Shown here one piece after another: positions 44,936-56,833 of a DNA stretch of 64,000 nucleotides; position 1 is the first letter of the stretch; every line of letters begins with the position of its first letter. The DNA is taken from contig OX336394.1 in assembly GCA_946902985.2 (NCBI GenBank), positions 273,269,496 through 273,333,495 on the forward strand. Reading direction: 5' to 3'. The translations under genes were made by a program, and so were the position numbers. A model generated the notes under the pieces. The model worked only from the letters and a program-made list of their open reading frames with translations, had not been told where the DNA came from and ran no database searches. Source of the stretch: Meconema thalassinum. Lineage: Eukaryota; Arthropoda; Insecta; Orthoptera; Tettigoniidae.

Positions 44936-46758
44936 AAAAATGAGATGGTGTTTGTCTGTCTGTCGTCCTGTCTGTTACTCAATCACGCAAGAACCACTGG
45001 TCCGATTGAAATGAAATTTTGCATGGATGTAGCTGATTTACCAGGGTTACACATAGGCTACTTACAATTTCGATATTTTGCACTATTTAAAAATGGCGAC
45101 CATTTTAGTGACGTCACTACACCCTTTGATTTCAAAATGTCATATTTCCATTTCTAATAAAAAGAGAACGCTAAGAAATAGCAAACTTTTAATGGCTTTA
45201 TCATTTAATTTTCCATCCGGAAGGTCTTTATCTCTTTTCGTGTATCTCCAACGGTTAACGAGTAACACCTAAATGTGTGCAATAAAACACGGTCAACACC
45301 GAGCGGTGCAGTCTATCTCTATATAGGCCTATATAAAAATGAAAGTTTATGTGTTTTTTTCTGAATTTCTACGGAAATTTGAGTTATTTACGCGTTTCAT
45401 ACTGTTTTATGTTGGATGCGCACGAAAATAATTTTTTGGTCAGTCTGTCGGTTTGTTTGTCTCTCGACAATTTTGTTCCCTTATAACTCGAGAACGGCTG
45501 GGTGTATCAACGTCAAATTTGGTACAGATATCCATCAGAGGCACGACACTAATCATTGATGTAACTCTTCTCCGTACCTCTCATAAAAGGGGACATACCC
45601 CCTTAAAATACCTGCTGAAATAGGCGTAGAAGGACGAGACAAAGCTCATTTTCAGCCCCTCAATGTGAGAGACAAAGGGTCCCCGGAAACCACATTTTAA
45701 GGCCCTAAAACCAACCGTTTTTTAAATATTCCCAGAAAACTAATTTCATTTAATAAACTAATGAATGAATGCAAGCCGGTAACCATGGCAACAGATTCGC
45801 AGAGGTCCATCTATTGCTGTAATACGCAATGCAATTCTATTAATTACATTAGTGTGAAAGTTTTCAAACGGCTAGAAGGATATCACGGAACCAAATTAAG
45901 CTCTAAAATTCATCAATACGTATAATGCGCTTAAGGGGGTCAAGGGGATACTCGGGAATTTTTCACGCGATTTGCACCTGCGGGTGTGGTACGGCAGGTC
46001 TATTATATTCCCATCCCTATATTATATTATTATTAGTAGTATTATATTATGGCGTACAACGACGAGACAAAGCCCCTCGGTGCCAGAAACAAAACTCGGG
46101 GGCCCTAAAGGGTCCTCGAAAACTACATTATAAGGCTCTAAAACTAACAGTTTCTGAAATATTCCCAGAAAACTAATTTAATTTAATTTAACAAACTAAT
46201 GAAGGAATGCAAATCGGTAACCATGACAATATTATCTCAAGGGGTGGCATCCAACTTTCCATCTATTTCTGTAAGAAGCAATGTCACTCCATTTATTACA
46301 TTTCTGTGACAGTTTGCAAATGGCTATAAGGTTATCACGGAACCAACGTAGACTGTATAATTCATCAATGCAATTAAGAGGGTCAAGGGGTAACCTAGAA
46401 TTTTTCCATGCAATTTTCACGTGCGACATACAGTACAGAAGGTCTATTATATCTCCAAACAGCAACATTATTTTCAAAAATGTCTGAATTGAATCAGCAT
46501 TTTTTTGTGGCTTTTAGTAATTTGGGCCATTTGAGGCTAATGAACCTGAACTTTCATGCACCACAAGCCTTTATAATTTATGAAGGAGGTCTTCCTGTGT
46601 ATGGGGACCTAACACAACATAGAGGGTCAATTTTATGTGACGTGTATTGCGTTTCGTCTACAAGGCTTTCAATTCTATTTCACGTCAGGAAGTACACGTT
46701 AGGTGAATTTAGTTTGAGAGCACATTTTAACTAATCTTTTTTTCTTTTTTTTTGTCGA
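44936..46758 (+). mobile_element. H3 repeats (HINE-like), two or more units
   Basis: 44936 begins atactaatatataaaaatga, then gtctgtctgtcgtcctgtct and ccactggtccgattgaaatg, a layout common in arthropod HINE-type repeats. A second start atataaaaatgaaagtttat is at 45330 with gtctgtcggtttgtttgtct and cttataactcgagaacggct. Two diverged ~400-bp body units follow (about 45610-45960 and 46052-46460), sharing attcccagaaaactaattt and ggtaaccatg. The end is not clear. LTR-B interrupts the neighbourhood at 46764. Confidence 0.55.
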
Positions 46759-46763
46759 CATAC

Positions 46764-49700
46764 TGTGCCCGTTTAGACCGGAGTCCGCACGACCACATAT
46801 GCATTTTACCAATAATCAGTCAGCACGAGAATCAAAATATCCCGGAGCGCCAGATGGGTTAAAGCAAATCGCAAAAACGACATCAAATTTAAAAAAATGC
46901 TTTACTGATTTTTGGCTCAATGCAACAATAAGGATAGAAGGAGATTTAATTGGGAGAAACACATCTGGTAAAATTATCTCAGTTTATTTTAAAGTTAAAA
47001 ATCTGACTGCAAGGATGCTCAAAGCAGCATCACTCCACGTGTGGCGATCCACACACTTATTTACTCACAATATACAGAAATCTTCCAAACACATTTGACA
47101 ATCTTTTTGGAAACACAAGTCCGATTAATAGTCCTGTGGACTGTGTTCCAAAATTATTAATATTTAATTCCAGTTCAAAATCAATTGTCTATACTGGAAA
47201 TAACGTAGATCACTGTTTGACTATTTACATGATATTAACACTCGTAGAATAAATGTTTATAGAATTTCTTAAACTTTCACTTGTTTTTCCAGTTTTCAAA
47301 AATATATCGTCGAAAATATTATCATCATTTAAGCAACACAAATTATTAACACATATTAATAACATCTGAAAAGTATTTGACCATTGAGCATAGCATCGAA
47401 GAACTGTGCGAAGCACAACAACAATTGATTGTTCTTCTGACATTAAACATTCGAGAAGTGACTCGATTATGAACTTCAAGTTCCAAACAAAATATATGAT
47501 TTCTGAATCATCAACTTGATCAATATATGGTTGAACCATTCAACTATTAGATTTTCCACTTGGAATCATTATGAAAAAAATATTTATATTTATGGCCATT
47601 TCTAGTAACTTTTACAACTTGCAATTCTTCGACAGAATGCGGAAATTAGAATTGTAGTTTTATAATGAATTCATTTAGTTCATGGCACTAGGATTGAAAA
47701 TATCCTTCAAATTATTCGTGGTTAAAGAATTATTTTAAATTGGCAGTGGCCCATTCTATTATTTGTGTAGGGACACAATATTACAACAACAACGGCAAAG
47801 GTCTTCCTCTGAAGAAGAATAAACTACTATCATGACAAATCCGGGTTCTAGCAAAATCAAAGTCTAAATGGAATTCGTAAACAAGGTTGAAATAAGAACT
47901 GATGGTTTCAAAGAAATAACCTTCGGGTTATTCATACGACGAAATGTGTGGCTCCAATACTCCTACTATAAACCTGAGCCATCGAACCTGCTATTTGATT
48001 GATGCTCGAAAAAACCTTCATTCCTGCGACTTAACATGCGCACCTGGGAATGGCATTCAACTACTCCACACACATAAATTATCTTCCCAAAATTTATACA
48101 ATAAATCAAGCCTCTGCTTGTTATCAACACTGGAAGATTAATAAACTTACAAGTTTATTTTATTTTACCATTCAGTTCAACCCGTGAATTTACCATACTT
48201 ATGAAAAGCTTCATTTCACTTTCGAGTGTATTTACGTCATGATTTTATATAAATACAAAAAATATCCTATTTGATACAAATATCAATTGCTTCCCGTTTC
48301 ATGCCTCTCCGTGTTATCTGAAAAATATACTTTGCTCAATGCAAATATCAACTGTTCAACCAGAACTGACATGTTGGTTGAATGCGGGCTTGCGCTAACC
48401 ACTCTCCTTCGGAAAATCTCCTGTTCCAGACTAGAAATGTTTTAACTACTTCATAGGCTCTTTCTCAATACATATGATTATTAGAAAATATAATATCCAA
48501 GAATTATTTAGAAAAATTATGAAAATTATTATTATTATTATTATTAGTGGATTATTATTATTATTATTATTAATTATATCATTTTAAATATGTTTAATTA
48601 TCATCTCATTATGTGAGAATCCACATGTTCGAACCTTCGAATATGGAAAAAATATCCATTCCTCAACAAAAATAAATTTAACTTTTACAGTTACATCGGC
48701 TGATTACCGTGGTTTCCTTAAAATATGAAAAATTCAAATAAATGCTCGAAATGCTCGGTCATCGATCCTAAACTGTTCTGAGTCCTGAAAATCATCAGAA
48801 TAACTCTAACAAGTCTTGCGTAAATCATTGCAAGCTTTAAATACGACGAAAAAAATGTGTTGGTCATCTGCAGAAAAATAGTTTGTTCCAATTAGCTAGG
48901 CATAATATAATTCAAATGTGGCTTACATTTCTTGATGGTCTTGAAGTGTAGTAAATCTGGTCTGTGCCAGATTTATCCGTAGACATGCCCTATCGGACAA
49001 GCACGTATAATCCTTGTATCGGCCGCCATTGTAGACCCACAAATCGTCTAGTCAGACATAGTGGTAGTATCTTTCGACGTTTGAATAAACTGTGGTTCCA
49101 TTTTAATATGAGCTTCTATCAAAGCTATAACAGTTTGTTGAAATAGGGTCAGATCTAAGTGATCTCTTCTTAGATATGTCAGTTGTAACATAACTCACTG
49201 TAATCTCATCAGTACAAGAAAAACATTGACAGTCTAAGCAATTAACGGCTGTTCTGAAGATCGTTCCCTGGGCATGGTTTGTATATCACCATCTGCCATG
49301 CGCTAGACAACTTGCAGTTTCCCTTGCGTAGACTAATGAACGCCACCGTTATAGAGTAGTCTTCAGTGTACTGACAGATCGAAGTGGTTAACTAGTTACA
49401 AAATAATGAAAACTGACTTAAAATGGATTTAAACATCCAAGTATTAAGTTACTACTGGACTGTGACAAAATACTATTTTCTAGACAAAGTCTAGCATATG
49501 TCCTTTTAGAAATATAAATATTTCCACCAATGTCTGTAGAAAAACAATCACCTCAGTGATTCTCCTCACCAGAAACTTACTAAGTTCCAACTCGTTTGCG
49601 CAGCACTTCTCGTGACTATCACGATTTGAAAAGAACTTCTGCGTAGATACGGCAACCATGTGCCTTGGCTCAGCGTAGACGCAACTTGCTTGCCAAGTGC

Positions 49701-50103
49701 TTGTGTTGAAGTGAGCTGACCATGCCTCCTCCAGCTGGCTTTTATTCAAAACGGTCAGGGTCACGCGTCATCGCCTGATATCTAGAAATCCTCATATCTC
49801 TTGAATCCCTGGTCCGATTTACTTGATACTAATTGCGTTCTCTTTCATTTGGCCGTGCCAGTAATCTGATCCCAGTCTCAAGTCTCTACTCCATAGTTAA
49901 CTATTTAATCAATAAATAGCCTCCACCTCTGCTATTACTCGCTACGTCACTTGACATCCAACTATCGGTAAAATCCTTCGAAATGCTTCTCGAAGCAATG
50001 TAGCGCGATATTCAAATATCTGAACTTTCAAAAGCGGCTACAGCCTTTCCCTTGATATCTAGGTATCTGAAACTCGGAATACCCATTCCTAGAGTTGGGC
50101 ACA
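46764..50103 (-). repeat. LTR-B 3' LTR
   Basis: The downstream LTR in element orientation. It contains ATT microsatellites near 48529-48571 and no recognised coding. A purine-rich ggtgtggggtgga (minus strand, 50104-50116) directly abuts its inner edge as candidate polypurine tract. Confidence 0.95.
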
Positions 50104-50169
50104 TCCACCCCACACCTAGCAAAAAAATAAAAATTGAAAAATCTTTATTTTTCCTATCTACACATTAAA

Positions 50170-50285
50170 TCATCTGGTTCTTGAATAATAGATCTTCAAA
50201 TTCGATGCATTATAAGTTCCCACGATGTTACCAGTTCGTGTATTGGCTACTTCATAGCTTCCATTATTGTTTACTTCCACAATAT
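50170..50285 (-). pseudogene. Residual C-terminus of LTR-B integrase/pol
   Basis: On the minus strand, one base out of frame with the protease, the sequence reads IVEVNNNGSYEVANTRTG, then IVGTYNASNLKIYY, then SRTR and a stop. This matches the usual end of Gypsy pol polyproteins (NGSYEV...G...GTYNASNLK). It begins right where the protease/RT linker breaks off, showing an internal deletion of about the size of RT, RNase H and integrase. Confidence 0.75.
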
Positions 50286-50917
50286 TCAAAATCTTCAATT
50301 TCACCAGGCTTAATATCAAAAATATCGTGATACTCTTCCAAAATCTTCCCTAGCTCTGGGGACTCCTTCTCAGTGTAGACTTCTCTTCCTTCAGCTTCAT
50401 GAAAAATCAGAGACCATTGAGCATCTCCCTCGATGTTTTCCTCTTCTTTTCCCTCGAAGTTAATCTCTTCGGTATTCTTGAATTTATTCGTCTCTGTCTT
50501 CATATCTATCACTGCTTGGTATTTCTGAATGAAATCTGCTCCCAATATCATGTCAAAAGCCATGTCCTTCATTACAACAAACACATGTCGGAAATCATGT
50601 CCTCCAATCGTAATACATAAGTATAATTGTGTTTTACACAGAGATATTTTATTGGGTATTATTCCTCGGATCTTAATTCTTGATACTGGAATTTCCTCTA
50701 AATTCTCTTTGAGCTTCCACAGAATATAAAGCTTCTCACTCACCAGACAAAGCATAGCCCCTGTATCGATCAAAGTATCGACAGGCATACCGAATACTTC
50801 GCATGATATGATTGGCATTCTAATTCTGGTACCCATTTCTTTTCGTTCGTCATTCTGTTGAATTAAGTCCTCATCCTCTGCTTGCCATTTAATAATTCTG
50901 GAAGTGAAAGTATTCAA
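50264..50917 (-). CDS. LTR-B aspartic protease and start of the RT linker
   Basis: The open frame continues upstream of 50917 to about 50957, in the -1 frame relative to gag. Catalytic DTGA is at residues 51-54 counting from 50917, and the second protease motif ILGADF at 124-129, the usual order for Gypsy proteases, which act as dimers to mature Gag. The C-terminus ELGKILEEYHDIFDIKPGEI is the linker just before RT. It then stops after CGSKQ, at the deletion junction. No good ATG lies at its start, which fits expression as a Gag-Pro fusion. Confidence 0.85.
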   Translation of the reverse strand: MNTFTSRIIKWQAEDEDLIQQNDERKEMGTRIRMPIISCEVFGMPVDTLIDTGAMLCLVSEKLYILWKLKENLEEIPVSRIKIRGIIPNKISLCKTQLYLCITIGGHDFRHVFVVMKDMAFDMILGADFIQKYQAVIDMKTETNKFKNTEEINFEGKEEENIEGDAQWSLIFHEAEGREVYTEKESPELGKILEEYHDIFDIKPGEIEDFEYCGSKQ

Positions 50918-50928
50918 AATTCTATCTT

Positions 50929-52980
50929 CTACTGTGAATTCGAAGTTGTTTTTTTTTCATTACCATTCCCCCGGGATTGTTGTGTTCCCGATGGACCTGG
51001 ATCATTGGGCCTCTGCTCCAAAAATTGCAAGTTATCTTGGTGTCTTGCTTCCAAATTTTTCCTTGTGTCCTTGTTAAACTCTTCATTGGACTGACGAGTA
51101 TCCACATTCCCTCTGTTATTGTAGTTGTTTCTACCATAATATCTTCTTTCCTGGTACCTTCCTTGACTATCTCGTGGTCTTCTCCATCGAGTGTTGTATC
51201 GATTACCACCATCCGGTCTCGCATATGGTTTGTAACTGTATCTGTTACTGTACTGGTTCCATCCTCTCTTATTGGAATCTTCCCTCGGCGATTTCTCTTC
51301 TCGCTCCTCTCGAATCTCTCGAGGTGTCTGAGAATAACGGTCAGCCATAACAGCATACACAGCGTTATTATTCTTTACTCCCTTCTGATGGAAGAATTGA
51401 GCGTTTGTATGATCCAGCTTCTGTAATACTTCATCAAATTGTTCCATATTATAGATATCAGCAGCGATCAAAGTCCTCTGGACGTCTGCTGGAAATTGAC
51501 GTATCAATGCAGTAATCAACTCGTTATCTGGCATCGGCGGATCTAAATGTTGGAGTTTAGACAGCTGTCCAGAAAAGTACGTAGAGTATCGAGTAGGTTG
51601 TGACGTCGAGAATCTCTTCGAATATAACTCTGCTCTGACTTGCTGTTGGGTTTCCGGGGACCAAAACTTCTTCAATAGCCCACGAGAAAACTCCTCAAAA
51701 GTGGTTAGAGTGGATCTAAATGCTCTAAACCACAGAAGTGCAGGACCTTCCAAGAACTTCCCTATCACTCGGATCTGTCTTTCTTTAGGGATCTTAGAAT
51801 CTTTCAGGTAATCCCCTGCTTCTCTCAAAAATTCCACGGGTGTCACAGAATCTCGCCCTGAAAATTTAGAAGGCTTATCTTCTATATTCTTAAATACAGT
51901 TATGGGGTTGGATTGAAATACTGTCCTGACCTCATCCTGTCTATCAGTCTCTCTAGCTCCTCCTAGATTTATCTGTATCTGTTCCTTTCCCCTTACATTT
52001 GGCATTTTAAGCAGATGATCAGACTGTTTCTCATCCTTTATTTGACTTTTCATAGCCTCAAGTTCCTTCTGGTTTTCTTCTGCCATCTTCTTAATTGCTT
52101 CAGTTTCTTTACAATTGTCTTTAACATCAATGGATATCTGGTTCATAACAGCCTCATGACTTTTCAATGACCCTGTCATATCTGATATGTCCTTCTGAGT
52201 TGCTTGGATATCTTTGGCAATTACTTCAATATGGGATGACAAAGATTCCCTAATCTCCTTGATTCCCTCTTGGTTCTCCAGCTTGAGTGTGTCTTTAATT
52301 TCATTGACAACTGTGGTTTTAATTTCAGTTTGCAATTCACTAATCACACCTTCTCTTATTTCTCCCATGACAAGTTCTTTGAATTGTTCCGTTAAACGTT
52401 GAACAACTAGAATTCCCATCTCGTTACTCTCCTTCTTCACTCGGACTTCCAGGTTGACCATGTCTTCACCAACTTTCCTAAGACCATGTTCTATCCTATC
52501 AGCTAAGCTTTGGGATCGAAGATCGGCATCGCGAAATTTATCGTCCATTAAACTTGCGTTAGTAGCTAATGAAGTTTCGAGCTCATGTGTTTTATCGCAT
52601 AATTTATTCATTTTACTCTCAAGTGTCATTTTCAAAATTTCAGAATTCTCTTTAAATTTACTTTCCATTGAATTAAATTTACTATTTAAATTTTCCTTTA
52701 AGTTATCTTTTAACCTGCTTTCTAATAAATCGGAATTTTCTTTGAGTTTATCCTCTAAACTTTCTTTTAAGTTACCTTTTAACCTGCTTTCCAAAGAATC
52801 AGAATTTTCTTTAAGTTTATCATTCAAATTTTCTCTAAGTTTATTTTCCAAAGAATCAGAATTTTCTTTAAGTTTCTTTTCCAAAGCCTCAGTATTTTCT
52901 TTCATAATGGCTGCTACACGCAGTCCAGCTTCTTTTGAACTCTCCTCCAAACTCCTCATCATCCTCATCATTTCTTCCAT
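50929..52980 (-). CDS. LTR-B Gag, 683 aa with long coiled coil
   Basis: Intact frame from ATG at 52980. Residues 1 to about 330 are a long coiled coil, including an internally repetitive part with units such as KLKENSDSLE and RLKGNLKESLE. About 365-560 is a retrotransposon gag core (FSGRDSVTPVEFLREAGDYL; GPALLWFRAFR; FWSPETQQQVRAELY; PDNELITALIRQFP). About 575-660 is Arg/Tyr/Asn-rich (RYSYKPYARPDGGNRYNTRW) and probably binds RNA in place of a CCHC knuckle, which is absent. The length exceeds a typical Gypsy Gag because of the coiled coil. It would assemble particles in the cytoplasm. Confidence 0.9.
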   Translation of the reverse strand: MEEMMRMMRSLEESSKEAGLRVAAIMKENTEALEKKLKENSDSLENKLRENLNDKLKENSDSLESRLKGNLKESLEDKLKENSDLLESRLKDNLKENLNSKFNSMESKFKENSEILKMTLESKMNKLCDKTHELETSLATNASLMDDKFRDADLRSQSLADRIEHGLRKVGEDMVNLEVRVKKESNEMGILVVQRLTEQFKELVMGEIREGVISELQTEIKTTVVNEIKDTLKLENQEGIKEIRESLSSHIEVIAKDIQATQKDISDMTGSLKSHEAVMNQISIDVKDNCKETEAIKKMAEENQKELEAMKSQIKDEKQSDHLLKMPNVRGKEQIQINLGGARETDRQDEVRTVFQSNPITVFKNIEDKPSKFSGRDSVTPVEFLREAGDYLKDSKIPKERQIRVIGKFLEGPALLWFRAFRSTLTTFEEFSRGLLKKFWSPETQQQVRAELYSKRFSTSQPTRYSTYFSGQLSKLQHLDPPMPDNELITALIRQFPADVQRTLIAADIYNMEQFDEVLQKLDHTNAQFFHQKGVKNNNAVYAVMADRYSQTPREIREEREEKSPREDSNKRGWNQYSNRYSYKPYARPDGGNRYNTRWRRPRDSQGRYQERRYYGRNNYNNRGNVDTRQSNEEFNKDTRKNLEARHQDNLQFLEQRPNDPGPSGTQQSRGNGNEKKTTSNSQ
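50949..50957 (-). promoter_or_regulatory. A9 slippery run, likely -1 frameshift site gag-to-pro
   Basis: On the minus strand nine A residues (gag codons GAA AAA AAA A..) lie about 6 codons before the gag stop (50929-50931). A heptamer A AAA AAA in the gag frame is a known kind of -1 slip site, and the -1 frame is open from here through the protease. Inference from frame geometry; no downstream structure was tested. Confidence 0.6.
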
Positions 52981-53429
52981 AATTTCAATTATTATTCAAA
53001 ACTTAGGGGTATACAACAGTGGCAAACACAAGCTTATAACTAGAACAAGAAATATGAATAGCTAATTGGAACACTATAATAAAATGAGATTTGTCCTAAT
53101 GTCGACGTGATGGAAAACAAAAGTCTCTACTTTTACGAATTACATTTACCACAATATCACAAGAAAAATATGCAAGTTCTCAAATATCCTCCACCTGGAT
53201 TCTAATAATGTGTATGTCCAGTCATCGAACGTTTACTACTGAATTTACTTGACGCCCTAATGGTTAAGCCATTATCAAAAATAATCAAACCCATTCTAAT
53301 TATTAACCAAGTTAAATTTTTAATTTTCCCCACTAATTGGGTTTCCTACTAATTTATTCATCCAAACCAGACATCTCTCAACTCCCAAAATATTTCTATA
53401 AAAATTATCAAAATTTCAAATCGGCATGC

Positions 53430-53490
53430 GATTGACCATGTCTAAATCGGGACCCACGTTCGAAGCCATTTCTCTCTCTATCTTATTTTA
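53430..53490 (-). promoter_or_regulatory. LTR-B 5' leader, possible primer site
   Basis: About 28 bp beyond the 5' LTR the minus strand reads tggcttcgaacgtgggtccc, which begins with the TGG expected of a tRNA primer site and has tRNA 3'-end character. The distance from the LTR is longer than usual and the tRNA is not identified. Confidence 0.35.
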
Positions 53491-56400
53491 TGTGCCCGTT
53501 TAGACCGGAGTCCGCACGACCACATATGCATTTTACCAATAATCAGTCAGCACGAGAATCAAAATATCCCGGAGCGCCAGATGGGTTAAAGCAAATCGCA
53601 AAAACGACATCAAATTTAAAAAAATGCTTTACTGATTTTTGGCTCAATGCAACAATAAGGATAGAAGGAGATTTAATTGGGAGAAACACATCTGGTAAAA
53701 TTATCTCAGTTTATTTAAAGTTAAAAATCTGACTGCAAGGATGCTCAAAGCAGCATCACTCCACGTGTGGCGATCCACACACTTATTTACTCACAATATA
53801 CAGAAATCTTCCAAACACATTTGACAATCTTTTTGGAAACACAAGTCCGATTAATAGTCCTGTGGACTGTGTTCCAAAATTATTAATATTTAATTCCAGT
53901 TCAAAATCAATTGTCTATACTGGAAATAACGTAGATCACTGTTTGACTATTTACATGATATTAACACTCGTAGAATAAATGTTTATAGAATTTCTTAAAC
54001 TTTCACTTGTTTTTCCAGTTTTCAAAAATATATCGTCGAAAATATTATCATCATTTAAGCAACACAAATTATTAACACATATTAATAACATCTGAAAAGT
54101 ATTTGACCATTGAGCATAGCATCGAAGAACTGTGCGAAGCACAACAACAATTGATTGTTCTTCTGACATTAAACATTCGAGAAGTGACTCGATTATGAAC
54201 TTCAAGTTCCAAACAAAATATATGATTTCTGAATCATCAACTTGATCAATAAATGGTTGAACCATTCAACTATTAGATTTTCCACTTGGAATCATTATGA
54301 ATAAAATATTTATATTTATGGCCATTTCTAGTAACTTTTACAACTTGCAATTCTTCGACAGAATGCGGAAATTAGAATTGTAGTTTTATAATGAATTCAT
54401 TTAGTTCATGGCACTAGGATTGAAAATATCCTTCAAATTATTCGTGGTTAAAGAATTATTTTAAATTGGCAGTGGCCCATTCTATTATTTGTGTAGGGAC
54501 AGAATATTACAACAACAACGGCAAAGGTCTTCCTCTGAAGAAGAATAAACTACTATCATGACAAATCCGGGTTCTAGCAAAATCAAAGTCTAAATGGAAT
54601 TCGTAAACAAGGTTGAAATAAGAACTGATGGTTTCAAAGAAATAACCTTCGGGTTATTCATACGACGAAATGTGTGGCTCCAATACTCCTACTATAAACC
54701 TGAGCCATCGAACCTGCTATTTGATTGATGCTCGAAAAAACCTTCATTCCTGCGACTTAACATGCGCACCTGGGAATGGCATTCAACTACTCCACACACA
54801 TAAATTATCTTCCCAAAATTTATACAATAAATCAAGCCTCTGCTTGTTATCAACACTGGAAGATTAATAAACTTACAAGTTTATTTTATTTTACCATTCA
54901 GTTCAACCCGTGAATTTACCATACTTATGAAAAGCTTCATTTCACTTTCGAGTGTATTTACGTCATGATTTTATATAAATACAAAAAATATCCTATTTGA
55001 TACAAATATCAATTGCTTCCCGTTTCATGCCTCTCCGTGTTATCTGAAAAATATACTTTGCTCAATGCAAATATCAACTGTTCAACCAGAACTGACATGT
55101 TGGTTGAATGCGGGCTTGCGCTAACCACTCTCCTTCGGAAAATCTCCTGTTCCAGACTAGAAATGTTTTAACTACTTCATAGGCTCTTTCTCAATACATA
55201 TGATTATTAGAAAATATAATATCCAAGAATTATTTAGAAAAATTATGAAAATTATTATTATTATTATTATTAGTGGATTATTATTATTATTATTATTAAT
55301 TATATCATTTTAAATATGTTTAATTATCATCTCATTATGTGAGAATCCACATGTTCAAACCTTCGAATATGGAAAAAATATCCATTCCTCAACAAAAATA
55401 AATTTAACTTTTACAGTTACATCGGCTGATTACCGTGGTTTCCTTAAAATATGAAAAATTCAAATAAATGCTCGAAATGCTCGGTCATCGATCCTAAACT
55501 GTTCTGAGTCCTGAAAATCATCAGAATAACTCTAACAAGTCTTGCGTAAATCATTGCAAGCTTTAAATACGACGAAAAAAATGTGTTGGTCATCTGCAGA
55601 AAAATAGTTTGTTCCAATTAGCTAGGCATAATATAATTCAAATGTGGCTTACATTTCTTGATGGTCTTGAAGTGTAGTAAATCTGGTCTGTACCAGATTT
55701 ATCCGTAGACATGCCCTATCGGACAAGCACGTATAATCCTTGTATCGGCCGCCATTGTAGACCCACAAATCGTCTAGTCAGACATAGTGGTAGTATCTTT
55801 CGACGTTTGAATAAACTGTGGTTCCATTTTAATATGAGCTTCTATCAAAGCTATAACAGTTTGTTGAAATAGGGTCAGATCTAAGTGATCTCTTCTTAGA
55901 TATGTCAGTTGTAACATAACTCACTGTAATCTCATCAGTACAAGAAAAACATTGACAGTCTAAGCAATTAACGGCTGTTCTGAAGATCGTTCCCTGGGCA
56001 TGGTTTGTATATCACCATCTGCCATGCGCTAGACAACTTGCAGTTTCCCTTGCGTAGACTAATGAACGCCACAGTTATAGACTAGTCTTCAGTGTACTGA
56101 CAGATCGAAGTGGTTAACTAGTTACAAAATAATGAAAACTGACTTAAAATGGATTTAAACATCCAAGTATTAAGTTACTACTGGACTGTGACACAATACT
56201 ATTTTCTAGACAAAGTCTAGCATATGTCCTTTTAGAAATATAAATATTTCCACCAATGTCTGTAGAAAAACAATCACCTCAGTGATTCTCCTCACCAGAA
56301 ACTTACTAAGTTCCAACTTGTTTGCGCAGCACTTCTCGTGACTATCACGATTTGAAAAGAACTTCTGCGTAGATACGGCAACCATGTGCCTTGGCTCAGC

Positions 56401-56829
56401 GTAGACGCAACTTGCTTGCCAAGTGCTTGTGTTGAAGTGAGCTGACCATGCCTCCTACAGCTGGCTTTTATTCAAAACGGTCAGGGTCACGCGTCATCGC
56501 CTGATATCTAGAAATCCTCATATCTCTTGAATCCCTGGTCCGATTTACTTGATACTAATTGCGTTATCTTTCATTTGGCCGTGCCAGTAATCTGATCCCA
56601 GTCTCAAGTCTCTACTCCATAGTTAACTATTTAATCAATAAATAGCCTCCACCTCTGCTATTACTCGCTACGTCACTTGACATCCAACTATCGGTAAAAT
56701 CCTTCGAAATGCTTCTCGAAGCAATGTAGCGCGATATTCAAATATCTGAACTTTCAAAAGCGGCTACAGCCTTTCCCTTGATATCTAGGTGTCTGAAACT
56801 CGGAATACCCATTCCTAGAGTTGGGCACA
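53491..56829 (-). repeat. LTR-B 5' LTR
   Basis: Matches 46764-50103 along its full length with about 14 differences, including two or three small indels in A/T runs. Confidence 0.95.
56635..56650 (-). promoter_or_regulatory. Candidate TATA box of LTR-B
   Basis: Minus-strand ggaggctatttattga lies about 180 bp inside the 5' LTR, within the expected U3. Sequence match only. Confidence 0.3.
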
Positions 56830-56833
56830 ATAC

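Larger units (their letters stand above)
46764..56829 (-). mobile_element. Gypsy-like LTR retrotransposon LTR-B with 3.34-kb LTRs (minus strand)
   Basis: LTRs 46764-50103 and 53491-56829 start tgtgccc and end gggcaca, with atac duplicated outside (46760-46763, 56830-56833). By eye they differ at about 14 sites (~99.6% identity). The 3.4-kb interior carries gag and protease on minus, then a junction to the last codons of integrase. RT, RNase H and the integrase core are gone. It is a recent, non-autonomous insertion that must have used proteins from a relative. Confidence 0.92.

Noticed and set aside
47225..47539. 104-codon frame conserved at 47225-47539 and 53951-54265
   Set aside because: The conservation simply reflects identical LTRs; no motif supports a protein.
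52454..53065. 203-codon plus-strand frame opposite gag
   Set aside because: It is the antisense shadow of the repetitive coiled-coil region (Leu/Ser-rich low-complexity translation).
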